A DNA stretch of 64,000 nt from Corylus avellana. Lineage: Eukaryota > Streptophyta > Magnoliopsida > Fagales > Betulaceae. How positions within the stretch are numbered: position 1 is the first letter of the stretch; each line of letters starts with the position of its first letter. The notes beneath the pieces were generated by a model, which saw only the letters and a program-made list of their open reading frames with translations, had not been told where the DNA came from and did not search any database. Shown here one piece after another: positions 1-10,919 of the stretch. The stretch lies in contig NC_081545.1 in the NCBI RefSeq assembly GCF_901000735.1, positions 744,001-808,000 of the forward strand. Reading direction: 5' to 3'. Position numbers and translations under genes: made by a program.

Positions 1-265
1 CAAAATACAATTGACTTTTAAGTACAAATCTGTTATATGTTTTTATATTATGCAGATATGTTACCATAGGAAATTTGCCGATACCCTTTATCTCTGTAAT
101 CAGTGCAGTCACATATGGTGGGTTTTTGCAAATCAAAAATAGAAAAATAGAGCAAACAATCACAAGATTTATGCAAATTCAACTTATCATACATATTGTT
201 TGCTTTTCTAGTCCTCCCTTTCAATGTAATTATGAGCTACTACTTATAAGACTTGGGTTGTGAAG
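1..265 (+). other. Intron of the G6PD gene
   Basis: AT-rich sequence upstream of the last G6PD exon with stops in the exon's frame. I see no other G6PD-like peptide here, so it is read as the 3' part of the last intron. Confidence 0.6.
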
Positions 266-515
266 GTATCCAAGAGAGGTACCAGATGCATATGAGAGGC
301 TGCTCATTGATGCAATAGAAGGAGAGCGGCGGTTGTTCATTAGAAGTGATGAGCTAGATGCAGCTTGGGCAGTATTCACACCATTGTTGAAGGAATTGGA
401 AGAGAAGAAGGTTGCTCCAGAGCTGTACACATATGGTAGCGGTGGGCCACTTGGAGTGCATTATCTTGCTGCAAAGCATAATGTTCGCTGGGGTGATTTT
501 GGTTATGAGGACTAA
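266..515 (+). CDS. Glucose-6-phosphate 1-dehydrogenase, plastid type, last exon (5' part outside window)
   Basis: The enzyme makes 6-phosphogluconolactone and NADPH, the first step of the oxidative pentose phosphate pathway. Only the C-terminal exon is here, about 82 codons. It starts after an AG at 264-265, since reading back in frame gives [14 protein letters not shown] and a TGA lies just beyond; it ends at TAA 513-515. The block [16 protein letters not shown] followed by [12 protein letters not shown] and [13 protein letters not shown] matches plastidic (P1-like) isoforms. Cytosolic isoforms carry a different end (GDQQHFVRRDELK). The usual YGSRGP near the C-terminus is YGSGGP here. The isoform is uncertain: it could be the G6PD1 type or the divergent G6PD4 type. 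The 3' UTR runs to about 715, where AATAAG occurs. Confidence 0.88.
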
Positions 516-1838
516 TGACTAGTGGCGATCTATTGCCTTCAGGGGTCTTTAATTTGATGGTGGTGATTATCATTCAAGTATTCAAAACCTTTTTCTTTCA
601 TTTTTCTATATGTATACAATGTGTTTAGTTAATTTTTTTTTTTTTTTTCTGTAAATTTGGATTCTGCAACATGTTAATGTACAAAACAAGGTGTAATACA
701 TTGAAATCAATGAATAAGTACTATTATCTTTTTTTCATGTCATTCTCTTCTTTCAAAATGGAAGGATTGTTGGTCATTGTGGAAAGAAGTTCAATGGATA
801 TTCTGACACACCTGACGGTCCTCATCTTGTTGGTTATATACCATTGCCGACTCTTGTACTTGCCAACTGATTTCGTCAGGGAAATAAAAGTAACTCAACC
901 ACTTTTCCAAGGAGTTAATTCTTCTTTCCATGCTAATTTATGATAGGTAATTAGCCAAATCTTAGCTTTTAGTCTTGGACTTTACCAAGAATCTCAAACA
1001 TGCTAGCAATGTTTGGTACGACTTGTGAATTCGACATGATATTAAATAGTTAAGGTTTAGTGTAATAGTATTCGGGTCTACCTAATTAGACACGATTAAT
1101 AAACGGGTCAAATTTGTGCTATCCTTCATAACCTGTATAATTAAATTACACTTTTACCTATAAAAACTTAAAAGTATATAATTATGGTTATGGATATCGA
1201 TTATCAAGTTTATTGTTATGAATCTAGTTGTGAATGTGTATATAATTTATGTCTATTAGATATGAACATGTTAGATCAAGTAGTTGTATCAACTCAACCC
1301 ATTTATTTTAAACAGGTTGAAACGGGTCGTGTTCATGTCAACGTAACACTATTTGTTTATTAAATAAGTTATGCGAGTCAAATCGTATCACGTGTTTAGT
1401 TAAACATATTGTGTCAAGGTTTGAGTGTTTGACATAATTAATTAAATGAGTCATATTCATATCAACTCATATAATCGTATATTCATGATTAAATTTCCGC
1501 CTCCTTACTAATATATCATACTGATATTTAAAACAAGCAACATAAAATGTGCACCTCAATTAGGAATCAATCATGTGTACATTGTACAGATTACATATAG
1601 AACATGACAAGTAATTAATAGCACCTATACCAGACACACACATCATGACAAATCATGATGGAACTAAATGGCCCAAGAAAATATGACTTTTATTTCTTTT
1701 TTCTCCACAAGTAAATTGTTGTATCAATAAAATAAAAATAAAATAAAATAAAATAAAATCATCTCTCACATGGAAATTAATTGAGCTGTATAGCAATGGA
1801 ACTTTTTATGTGGCGCCAGGGTGTATGGTACCCACCAA
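516..1838. other. Convergent intergenic spacer, G6PD and FLA 3' regions
   Basis: This lies between two genes that point at each other, so it holds both 3' UTRs. About 1015-1500 carries a degenerate dispersed repeat with words such as AACGGGTCGTGTTCATGTCA and TTTAGTTAAAC. A run of AAAAT units lies near 1729-1760. No coding sequence is recognised. Confidence 0.6.
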
Positions 1839-3158
1839 TCACAGCACCAGAACTCCCATAGAAAAACTAAAAAACACCAGGATCACAAATCTCCCACCAT
1901 CCAATCCTCCAGCCCCATTATTATCAGCCGTCTGATCTCCCACAATATCATCCGCAGGTGCATCAGCCTCTGCAGGGGCCTCAGCCGCCTTACCCTTGGC
2001 CTTAGCCTTTGGAGCCTTCGGTGCTGGCGCTGTCGGTGCCACCTTAAACAACTCCCTAGGCAACAAAACCTTGTCAATCTTATACGCCACTAACGGCTCC
2101 TCATCCTTCACCGTCCCCGTTATCTTCACCGTCACAACCTTCGTCTTCAACGTCACCTCCTCGCCGTCATTTTGCACGGTGAAGTCGTACTTGTTGGCTC
2201 CGTCTGTGGCCAGCGTGTTCACGACGCCGTTGCTGGACTTCAACATTTGCATGGACTGGTACACGGGGATGCCGTGATATAACAGCAACGACACCTTCTG
2301 GGGCGCCGTTAAGTTCTTGTACTTCGGCATGAAACCTTTGATGACGGTGTCGGTCGGGCAGAACACCGTCAATCCTCCGTCGACATTCTCTTGGAATGTC
2401 TTGTCGGCTCCCGACGATAACAGCAAGTCGGCGAAGGCTTTGCAGCCTTGCTTGGACAGGATAGCCGTTAAATTCAAATCGCTTGGTCCCGGCGTTGGCG
2501 CTTCAGCTTCAGCCGATGTTAAAACCTGACCATTGTTTTCATTTGCAAATTCTTAGCTCAATATTTGATGGAATCTGAGATGGGTTTAATTTAAATAATT
2601 AGTTTCGGCAAATATTCTAGAAATTAAAGCACTTTTTACCTGACTGATTTGTAAGACAGAGATATTGTACGGTTTCTCGTGCACAGCCTTGACGTAGACA
2701 GCATCAAGCGTGCCGCCATTATCGGCGGCACCAAAGCCAACTTTGCCGCCTTTAAGGTCGGTGATGTTTACGTACCCTGAGGATCCCGGGGCAGCGCCGG
2801 TAGCTTGGTACATGGTGGCAGTCAACGCTGTACCATTTGTGATCTGGTGGAGTTTTTTAGAACCAAAGTAGTCGACGAGGACATGAAGGGAAAGCACGTT
2901 TTTAATGGTGTAGAGAGAGAGGTGCTTGGAGAGGAGGGATGACATGGCGGCATTGTCCACGGCGAGGACAGTGATGGTCAGACGACGGTTGATCTCAGAG
3001 GCAAGGTGGGTGAGGGTGAGATAGTGGTTGAATGTTGAGAACTCAGGATTTTTGGCGAGTATGGTCGTGATATTGTGCGCATGGCTGCCGGTCGAGGATA
3101 AAAGTAACAAGAAGAGAGGAAGGGCAAGCACGGCGGTGAGAGGTGGTGCCTGCCTCAT
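1839..3158 (-). CDS. Fasciclin-like arabinogalactan protein, FLA1/FLA2-like (GPI-anchored)
   Basis: Predicted cell-surface adhesion proteoglycan of about 401 aa, close to the usual ~400 aa of FLA1/FLA2. Exon 1 is 3158-2640 and exon 2 is 2525-1839, with a 114-bp intron (donor CAG|GTAAAA, acceptor GTCAG|GTTTTA, phase 0). I start at the ATG at 3158 rather than 17 codons upstream, because MRQAPPLTAVLALPLFLLLL is then a clean signal peptide. The first FAS1 domain (about residues 28-170) has the block RLTITVLAVDNAAMSSL. A Pro/Ala linker (AEAPTPGP) follows, then a second FAS1 domain (about 188-325) with GGLTVFCPTD, NTLATDGANKYDFTVQNDGE and KVLLPRELF. An Ala/Pro/Lys-rich arabinogalactan region (APTAPAPKAPKAKAKGKAAE) precedes a hydrophobic tail (FVILVFFSFSMGVLVL) typical of a GPI signal. 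Several Asn-X-Thr/Ser sites are present. Confidence 0.93.
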
Positions 3159-3815
3159 TGTGGAGGAGGAGGAGGTTTGAAGTTTGAAGTGGAGGAGTGA
3201 GAAGAACAAAGTGACTGTTGTGACTTAAGTAAGGAGTATAGAAGCAATTTGTTGCATGACAGTATATGCTAGCTAGCTTGGCATTAGGTTGGATGGGGTC
3301 CATAAAAGGGTTCATTATGGTCACAGATTATGGATAATATTTTAAAATGTGCTTTCCCCTTTTTTTTTATGAATATTTTAAAAAATGTTTTTAATTATGG
3401 AAGAAAGAAAGCCATTTTGGAAAATCTAGATAGCTACCTTGCAAAACCCACTGTACATCTTTTACATGCAACTAAAATTTCTGATATTTTAATAGATTTT
3501 TACAAGGTTTGTTGACAAAATTTCTCCTTCCCACATGATACTTGCCATACTTCTTTGATTCAACTTCCTCCATTTTGTTTTTGCCAAATACAAATATAAT
3601 TTCAAATTAGACATGGTAACGAGTACCAAGTCCTCAAATTTCTACTCTTTTTCAATTGCACCAACAAAAGTTATTTTGATAGACAATAATATTTTGAAAT
3701 ATCTTATTTAAATTGTACGCTATTAACGTCCACTATAGCGTCGACATTTATTGACTCTAATAGGTATTTTGTCTCCCCTAATAGTTTTTCCACCTCTAAT
3801 ATAATTTTCGCCAGT
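3159..3815. other. FLA upstream region
   Basis: This is the likely promoter and 5' UTR of the minus-strand FLA gene. It is AT-rich downstream of 3300. No unambiguous TATA box stands out; CTATACT on the minus strand at about 3237 is a weak candidate. Confidence 0.4.
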
Positions 3816-3980
3816 ATATTAGCGTCCACTTTACAGTGGACGCTAATACTAATCATTTGGGTCGATTATTAGCGTCCACTGCTAAGTTGACGCTAATAAT
3901 CACCTATTAGCGTCGACTTTCAAAAGTCAACGCTAATAGTTGCCTATTAGCGTCCACTTCGCAGTCGCCCCTAATGACTC
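3710..3980. mobile_element. CACTA-like subterminal repeat array (fragment)
   Basis: Four successive short inverted repeats built on TTAGCGTC: 3818-3847, 3868-3897, 3905-3938 and 3944-3975. Each is a 30-34 bp hairpin such as ATTAGCGTCCACT...AGTGGACGCTAAT. Looser copies (AACGTCCACTATAGCGTCGA) lie from about 3725. Dense short repeats of this kind are known from the subterminal regions of CACTA (En/Spm) transposons. No transposase or second end is seen, so this is called a fragment. Confidence 0.5.
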
Positions 3981-5615
3981 AATCCTGCACTTACCTCTCT
4001 CTCTCATTCCCATTTTAAACCGGGTACAATTAGACAAGAAATTTTAAGGGATGTTGATCCTATTTTGGCATAATTAAACTCAATTTTTAGGTGATATTAC
4101 ATTGAGATTTTTTTAATGTTGCATATTTACATTCAAATTTCAAATTTATATTGAGCAATTATGAAAGTATGGAACATTTACTTTATTGAAGAAGAAGAAG
4201 AAAGCAATGGGGCCACACAATTTCTTGTAGTCCCATTACCTAGAAATCGATCAAAGCCAAAAGATGCCATGTGCATGGGATGTAAAAGTATCACCCACCA
4301 AAGGAACAATTTTTAAATTATACCCTATTGGTCTTGCTATGCATAAATAAATTTAGATCGAGTGAAAGAATAATTATATAAATTATATTTTTATCATTCA
4401 AATATGTCAATAAAAAAAAATTAAGAATCATATCATTTGGACCGTTACATAAACATTGTGTAATATTTATGAAATAAAAATGGTTTTTAATATTTTTCTA
4501 ATTACAAATGTTGGGGTTTGAAAGGGTAATTATTTGTGCTTGACTGTCACTGAAATTGACATAACATTTGAATGTATGACTTTTGATCTTAGATATATAG
4601 GATTCCTTTTGTCTAAATCAAATGGTTACCATATATGCTATTTTTATAAGCAGCACGGTGTCGTTTCCTTCTCTTTCTCCCTTACTTTTAATCATGTTAT
4701 GTTGTTTTATCTATTGTTTATTATATGTGGTTAGGCTAATGGGACCCAAATGTGTCGGTAGAGCAGTGAGCTCCAAAACCAGCCAGGCTGGTATGACGAT
4801 GGCGTATGAAGTAGGGCCACGTGGACAGCGATTGTTTGGTGGTGCCACATCAGCGGATGCTTCCCCACCAGGCACCTCCTCTTTAGTGTTGGAATAAAAT
4901 AATCTGACGGTTGAGATTTTATTTTCAACTCAGAGCTCACTCCAGTGTGTCCAGGCTGTTGTTTGTCCTTCCTATCGCCTTGTCTAGTTTGTTTAACACT
5001 AACATAACTTGTACCATAATAGTGAGTTTTTTTTTTTTTTTTTTTAAGCAATTAATACTAAGAATATTATAATATTTATTACAAGTTTTTTTTATAAATT
5101 AAATTGTTTGTCCATATTATTACTTAAACAATTATATTTGATTATAGCTGAGATGATAGTACTATATGAACTAGTACCACTTACGCCACTTTAAGAAAAA
5201 TTGTGAAAAAAATTATAATACTCTTAAGCATTTTCCTCTCTAGGCTAGGGGTTCAATTCTTTGCACATAGTGCAAGCTCTGTAACTATCTTTGTATTTCT
5301 ATACTTTTGAAGTGAATTGTGAGTGAATTACTTCCAAGTTTTTTGCTATAAAAACTTTTCATATGTATTAATTTGAATTCACAATAATTTAGACAAGTTA
5401 TGTAATTTGATCAAGATTTATTTGATAAACCGATTAAAAAAGTGTGAATTTAATCATTACTCTAATACCCCATCCTATGTATGAGTATTGAGTAATGCTA
5501 GAAGTCTCTTTTATGTCACTCAAAAAATAAGGTGGCGATCGAAATTCAATAATAATCAATTACAAGTCTAATAGTAATTACTATAATTTTAAAAGTCATA
5601 TCATTTTTGGAGTGA
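3981..5615. other. Intergenic, no recognised gene; GC-richer G-box patch at 4735-4900
   Basis: Mostly AT-rich. The stretch 4735-4900 is clearly richer in G and C and holds the G-box CCACGTGG at 4817-4824. An open frame crosses it (4622-4897) but resembles nothing I know. A poly-T tract lies at 5028-5045. A MITE-like patch sits near 5495-5640 (AGTAATGCTAGAAG at the left, GGAGTGATCAACTC at the right). Confidence 0.4.
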
Positions 5616-5895
5616 TCAACTCTAACCTAACCAATTTAATTAAACAGGTCAAGCCTCTCAACCTTAGCCTGCTAATTTCGTGTTAGGTTTGCGGGTCGTG
5701 TAAAAAACTATCAATCTTAAATGTCACATGTCATGTTTGGATTGTGTTGAGATATGAGTATAAGACTATACGAGTAAACCTAACCCAACCTCTTTAATTA
5801 AACATGTCAAACCTCTCAACCTTAACTTACTAATTTTATGTTGAATCTGTATCGAATTTACGAGTCGTGTTAAAAATTGTCGACTCTAACTCTAA
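5616..5895. repeat. Dispersed repeat (TTTAATTAAAC / GACCTATATAGTC family), copy 2
   Basis: Two loose direct units share words such as CCAATTTAATTAAACAGGTC, AAACCTCTCAACCTTA and CGTGTTAAAAATTGTCGACT. The same phrases recur at about 1015-1500, 25795-26135, 28445-28765 and 45722-46070. The family resembles degenerate non-autonomous DNA transposons, but ends were not found for this copy. Confidence 0.55.
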
Positions 5896-6036
5896 GCTTA
5901 ATTACTCAAAATTATGACAAAGAGAACACCTAAGTGGTCGAGGCATCTTGGATTGTCCAGTTCAGTAGAATTGGATTGAACACATACTGTTGAACTTGAC
6001 TATTCAGGCTCTTTACAAACTTTATTGGGTAGCCCA

Positions 6037-6657
6037 TAGGGGTGTAAACGAGCCGAGCTTGAGCGAGCTTCCCTTGTTCAGGCTTGGCTCGTTTAAATTT
6101 GACTCGAGCTCGAGCTCGAGTCGAGCTTAAGGGCGAGCCAAAAAAATCGAGTTCGAGCTAATAATAAGTCGAGCCGAGCCAGCTCGCGAGCTGGCTCTTA
6201 TATTTAATGTTTTTGTTTTCAATTTTTTTTTTTTAACTTCAAGTACTCTTAAAACGGCTTAAGAAGTTAGTTTGCATATGAGCATTTGCTTAACCTGACT
6301 AGTCGAGTATGGAGCCTGAGTCAATACAGCAAGGCATTTGGTTTCAAAGAGAGAGGATATGCATCCTTTTATAGATAAGCAAACTTAGAGATTGATGTTT
6401 TCTTAACAGGTAGTGATAGTGTTTGGGTCTATTTGATTCTTCAATAGTTTATACCTTTCACAATCTCCCTCAATAGTTTCTGCTTGATTCTTCTTCCTTT
6501 CGTTTGGATATGTTCTAATTGAATCAAGGTCTTTTTAATGATTGCTCTCTCTCTTTGATCATGAAGGGTCTAGAATTTTCCATTCTCTAACGCTTAAATA
6601 TAAATGCAATTTTAAGATTTTAATAATTATGAGATTTATAATTAATTATGTATTACT

Positions 6658-6698
<41 letters not shown>

Positions 6699-6886
6699 CA
6701 CACTCGAGCTTATACGAGCTGTTCACGAGCTTAGCCGAGTCGAGCCGAGCTTGCTTCGTTTAATATTCGAGCTATGATTTGTGTTCATGAAGTGTTTCAT
6801 TTAATATTCGAGTCGAGCACGAGCCGAGCTTATGCGAGCCGAGCCCGAGCTTGCTCGCGAGACGCTTCGCTCACTTAACAGCCCTA
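6037..6886. mobile_element. hAT-like non-autonomous transposon with 8-bp target duplication
   Basis: The element starts TAGGGGTGTAAACGAGCC and ends TCACTTAACAGCCCTA, imperfect terminal inverted repeats. It is flanked by identical 8-bp repeats GTAGCCCA at 6029-6036 and 6887-6894. Subterminal regions (6055-6200 and 6703-6870) are dense in CGAGC/GCTCG words and largely complementary to each other. The centre holds a (TA)n tract (about 6663-6688) running into (CA)n. An 8-bp duplication fits the hAT superfamily. No transposase is encoded. Confidence 0.82.
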
Positions 6887-6894
6887 GTAGCCCA

Positions 6895-9386
6895 ACAATT
6901 GGTCTTCATAAAAGGATGGATGGGGAATTTTGGCAACACTGGATCAAGGGAGAAGGACATATAGCTGTTAAACTGCCTGCCCAACTGCATAAATTAGCCC
7001 TCACTTTCCTTCATCTACTTTTTGGGATAAAGTGGCCAAAAGTTCTTTGGTGGAGCAAGATAAAAACAATGGCGGTTGGCTTGTTAAGTGGAGTAGTTAG
7101 CCCTCCAAGTCCCTTAAAAAAATTCAAAAAAGATAAGACCCGAATATTCGGACCCGAATTCTCTATAATTAGGAATCTTATGCGGGTGGATAATTGTAAG
7201 AGGCTTTCGATAAGATCCACTTGACTGAACAGAAGGTTTTCACAACTGTAAAAAATTCCTTATAATCTGGACAGAGAATTGCAAGGAATTCCGATCAAGC
7301 TTTCGAAATCTTTCATATGGTCAAGAGGGAGAGGGAGAGAATTGAGCCAGACAAGAAATAAAGCACTTGCTTTTTTTCCTGATACTTTTGTCCAGAATTT
7401 TAGTGGCATATACTATCATGAACAAAGATAAGGAAAAAGGCATACCATTATTACAGGATGGATGAAGCACAAGTTTCTGAATGAGAGACTATTGTGGCAT
7501 TATACAATGTTCCTAGTAATTGTGCCCGGATAAAGCATGGTAAAGCAACGGTAAAAATCACAGAAATTTGTCAAAACATCCTCCTTTCATCAAGGATCGA
7601 TTTCGCGCAAGAATATTTGAAAGCCTTTAATCTCCATTTGTTGTAGTTGACTCCGAAGTAAAGATACGAAGTAAACTACTTTCTATGGAAGCTAATTTAA
7701 CATAATTAACTAAGGGGAAAGAATTTTATGAATTAAAGACGATGCGTTTTTTGAAACATATAGGTGTCTATACAGTTCAATGTAGTGCTGAATGCGAGTG
7801 TGAGGCCCAAAAAGAATCAGTGGATAGGGATTGGCTACAATTACATTTGTTGACTGAATTATAGCTTTTCCGAACAGGTGGATCCGATCGAGACACTCTT
7901 TCAATTGACTGTCCAAGTTGACACCATGCAATATGGGCAACCAATTGCAGGGGATCCCGATTTTAAAATCAACTTTTTGTAGCATTGAGACACTAATAAC
8001 GACAAAGACGCTTTAAATCATATAATCCAAAAACAAGATTGATTGATCTTCATAGGCAATGGAAATGTAAAAATTGATTAACCTTACTCATGAGGAAGCC
8101 ATTACTCGCAATGCCACGAGTATAGCTTGTATCTTGATTATGTACACACATGATGATGCAAGTTAAAAGTACCACATAGCTTATGTCGGCCACATTGATT
8201 TGGTAAATTCTATCCTTCAAGTGATGAAGGTATTTTTACAAGTTGAACGTACTAGGAAAGTAAGAAGCACCACTAAAGAAACTTCTTACGGGAGATTGGA
8301 TTTCATTGGTAAACTCCTTTTCAAACAAAGAGATCCTACATTACTGTTTGTGCTATTGTTGAAAATCTGAATATATGAATTATAGGTTCGCTTATTTTGA
8401 AATGGATTAACGTGTTTTTAAGTGAATGTTTTTTTTTTGTTTTGTTTTGTTTACTTGAAAAGTAACTTAAAACATGTTAATGAGTTGTTTAGATGATGAC
8501 GGAGACCTTATCCAAATGGAAGTTCTAGAAGTGGTCAAAAAAAAAAAAAAAAACGAAATCTTTGTTACTTTGCAACAGCCCTTCCAACCAACAACCAACT
8601 AAATACGAAGTTCCGTGTGTTGTTTATGTTTCCTATAATGTCCTGAAACCAGAAGAATTGAAGAGCACCACAAAAATTGGTTTCCCAAAATGCTTTCATC
8701 ATAAAAGGTACCTATCAGCAAGACAATGAATGAATGAATGAATGACACAACACCCTGTCTTTATACAGCCACCAGAAACTCAAAAATGGAAACACCTGGT
8801 AAGCAAGGAGAGAAATTTCTGTATGACAAATACAGGCCAATCTAAACGGAGTGGCTCTTTCCCTATTTGGCACACACACAACACACGTAACCAAGAGACA
8901 AATGGCTAAACTTGAGACATAAAAATCACTTTCCTCAAAAGAACATGTACATCATCACCACATGCAAACCTCCTTTTCTTAAAGAAACTGTCAAAACTCA
9001 CAAACTAAAAAAAAAAAAAAAAAAACTGTCAGTTCAACCGTTTCCAGATTTCCAAGGCGCCATGAAAGTAGAAACAGAGAAACTCGATCCCATATCATTC
9101 ACCACCACCCAACTAAAGAACATGAGGGAGACAAGAAACAGAACAACTCTACAGGCGAAACCTTTATGATACAAACATTTTCCCTAGATCAGAACTAAAT
9201 GCTCTATCATTAGAGGTTACAGTTTTTAGTACTATGCGTCATATAATGTCTTCTTCTCCACAATTACACATGAGATCCTCTCTCTAAACTCCACAAGATT
9301 TTTAGTACAAAAAAATAGCAAATTAAAATACCCTAAACACAAAGTCATTTTATCATATTCTTCACTAGTCCATCAAGCACACACAC
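6895..9386. other. Spacer between hAT element and NF-YB gene; unassigned
   Basis: 6895-8350 has scattered short open frames on both strands but no protein I recognise; it reads like decayed retroelement or pseudogene sequence. A poly-A run lies at 8538-8553 and a (GAAT)n repeat near 8727-8745. The part closest to 9386 is the 3' UTR side of the minus-strand NF-YB gene. Confidence 0.4.
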
Positions 9387-10064
9387 CTACCTTAACCTCA
9401 CAATGGAAGCTCCACCACCACCACCGCCACTGCCGCTGCCGCCTGATACACCCTTCCCAACAACACCACCACCCATACCCACATGATGATACCCACCAGT
9501 GCCGTACACGTGTCCCTGATGATGCCCCATCACCCCACCATACATCCCACCATACACTCCTCCCCCAACCCCATTAAACCCACCACCCCCAACACTCCCC
9601 GAGCTCACCCCACCACCGCTTCCACCACCGCCGGCGGCGGAACCACCCCCGCCGGATCCACCGCCACCACCGTCCTTCTCCCCCTGCCTCCCCCCGCCCA
9701 CCGCGGTCTTGTCGCCCTCCATCTCCCTATACTTCTGCAGATAAATCTTGAGCGGCTCCACATACTCCTCAAACCCCAGAGTAGTCATCGCCCACAGCAA
9801 GTCATCCCCATTGATCGTCTTCCTCTTCTCCCTCTGGCACTTGTCAGAGGCCTCCCCAGTGATGAAGCTAATGAACTCCGACACACATTCCTGCACCGTT
9901 TCCTTTGCGTCCTTGGAGATCTTGGCGTTTGCCGGCAATGCCTTCTTCATGATTCTGCTCACGTTAGCGATGGGGAGGAACCTGTCTTGCTCTCGAGCGG
10001 AGAAGTCGCTGTTTGCGTTGTTGCTGTTGTTCTGCCCTCCTGAGTCGTTGTCCGAATCAGCCAT
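9387..10064 (-). CDS. NF-YB3: Nuclear transcription factor Y subunit B, NF-YB3-like
   Basis: Histone-fold subunit that pairs with NF-YC and then NF-YA to bind CCAAT boxes in the nucleus. The frame is a single exon of 225 aa. I start at ATG 10064 because [10 protein letters not shown] is the hallmark N-terminus of this clade; an in-frame ATG 15 codons upstream adds an unrelated stretch. The conserved core (about residues 24-117) includes [60 protein letters not shown] and [20 protein letters not shown]. The rest is a long Gly/Ser-rich tail with Tyr and His, longer than I recall for Arabidopsis NF-YB3. The tail is low-complexity, so the antisense frame at 9483-10043 is a shadow. Confidence 0.95.
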   Translation of the reverse strand: MADSDNDSGGQNNSNNANSDFSAREQDRFLPIANVSRIMKKALPANAKISKDAKETVQECVSEFISFITGEASDKCQREKRKTINGDDLLWAMTTLGFEEYVEPLKIYLQKYREMEGDKTAVGGGRQGEKDGGGGGSGGGGSAAGGGGSGGGVSSGSVGGGGFNGVGGGVYGGMYGGVMGHHQGHVYGTGGYHHVGMGGGVVGKGVSGGSGSGGGGGGASIVRLR

Positions 10065-10109
10065 CGCCAACCAAAACCTTTCCGCTTTATGGGTCTGCTT
10101 AAGCTTCAC

Positions 10110-10480
10110 AAACTAGACCCAATTCAAAAACTTTGACCTTTAAACTTTTCCGGGTCTGATCCAATTCAACAAAATGGACCAAATTCAACAACTTTTAGCT
10201 TGAAGTATGAAGACCCAATTCAACAACTTTGAGCTAGAAAATCATATGGGTCTGACAAAATTTCAGAAAAAAGAAGACCTATGTCAACAGTTGTAAGCTG
10301 AAAGATTATATGGGTTTGATCAAGTAATTCCAAAAATTTCAGCTTAAAAAGTTTCTGGCTCCCATAAAGATTCACAAAATAGACCAAATCCAAAAACTTT
10401 TCAGCTATGAAATTTCTCCTGGGTCTAATTGAATTTCATCGAATAGATTAAATTCCAAAACTTTTCATCTACAAAGAACC
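10110..10480. repeat. Degenerate direct repeats upstream of the NF-YB start
   Basis: Phrases recur every 50-80 bp: GACCCAATTCAAAAACTTT, TCTGATCCAATTCAACAAAA, GACCAAATTCAACAACTTTT, GACCCAATTCAACAACTTTG and GACCAAATCCAAAAACTTTT, mostly followed by an AGCT-containing word. The tract lies immediately upstream of the minus-strand start, in the probable leader or core promoter. Confidence 0.55.
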
Positions 10481-10788
10481 AACTGAACAAAATTTGAGGT
10501 ACAAAAAAGTTTCATATCAGAAAGCAAAGAAAAAGAAGCAACCAATTGGAGAAAAAGTGAAGTGTAGGGAACGGAAAAACTGTTCATGAACAGAATCTGA
10601 GATCAAAGTTTGAGGGGGAGGGAATTGGGCGGAAAGGCGGGGGGCAGAATAGGGAAAAACGGTAGGGTTTGGGGGACAGGGCGGGTAAGCAGGGAGGAGC
10701 TCCGGGAATGTGGGTGGAGTTGCAGCGTTGAGGTGGAGAGGTGTTGGGGTCCGTTGGATCGTTGGGGTAATAATTGCATCGAGCGTGA

Positions 10789-10906
10789 CACGTGGGTGTC
10801 TCTGGACCGTTTATTTGTCGATAAGAATGGATTCACGTGGGTCGTTTCGAAACGTGAGATTATTGGTGGGATTAGTGGGATCAGGCGGCCGACGATTCGA
10901 CACGTG
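10789..10906. promoter_or_regulatory. Cluster of three G-boxes (CACGTG) upstream of NF-YB
   Basis: CACGTG occurs at 10789-10794, 10834-10839 and 10901-10906, all with a following G (CACGTGG). An ACGCGTGGG word follows near 11019. G-boxes of this type are bound by bZIP and bHLH factors and form ABA-response elements in many plant promoters. The cluster is 725-842 bp upstream of the NF-YB start. Function is inferred from motif density only. Confidence 0.5.
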
Positions 10907-10919
10907 GTGAGTTAGTGGG

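Noticed and set aside
3730..3975. CRISPR-like regular repeats
   Set aside because: The units are palindromic, unequal, without unique spacers of constant length, and the genome is eukaryotic.
4622..4897. 91-aa plus-strand protein gene
   Set aside because: The N-terminal part is AT-rich and the start is not an ATG in good context; no similarity to any family I know. Kept only as a GC-richer patch.
7000..8350. Organelle DNA insertion
   Set aside because: No plastid or mitochondrial gene could be recognised in the stretch, and its base composition is like its surroundings.
9483..10043. 186-aa plus-strand open frame opposite NF-YB
   Set aside because: It is the shadow of the Gly-rich tail and histone-fold region on the other strand. 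Its Pro/His-rich content follows directly from the GC-rich sense codons.
10610..10915. Open frames in the NF-YB upstream region
   Set aside because: G-rich, low-complexity frames overlapping a G-box cluster, with no recognisable domain. Regulatory DNA is the simpler reading.
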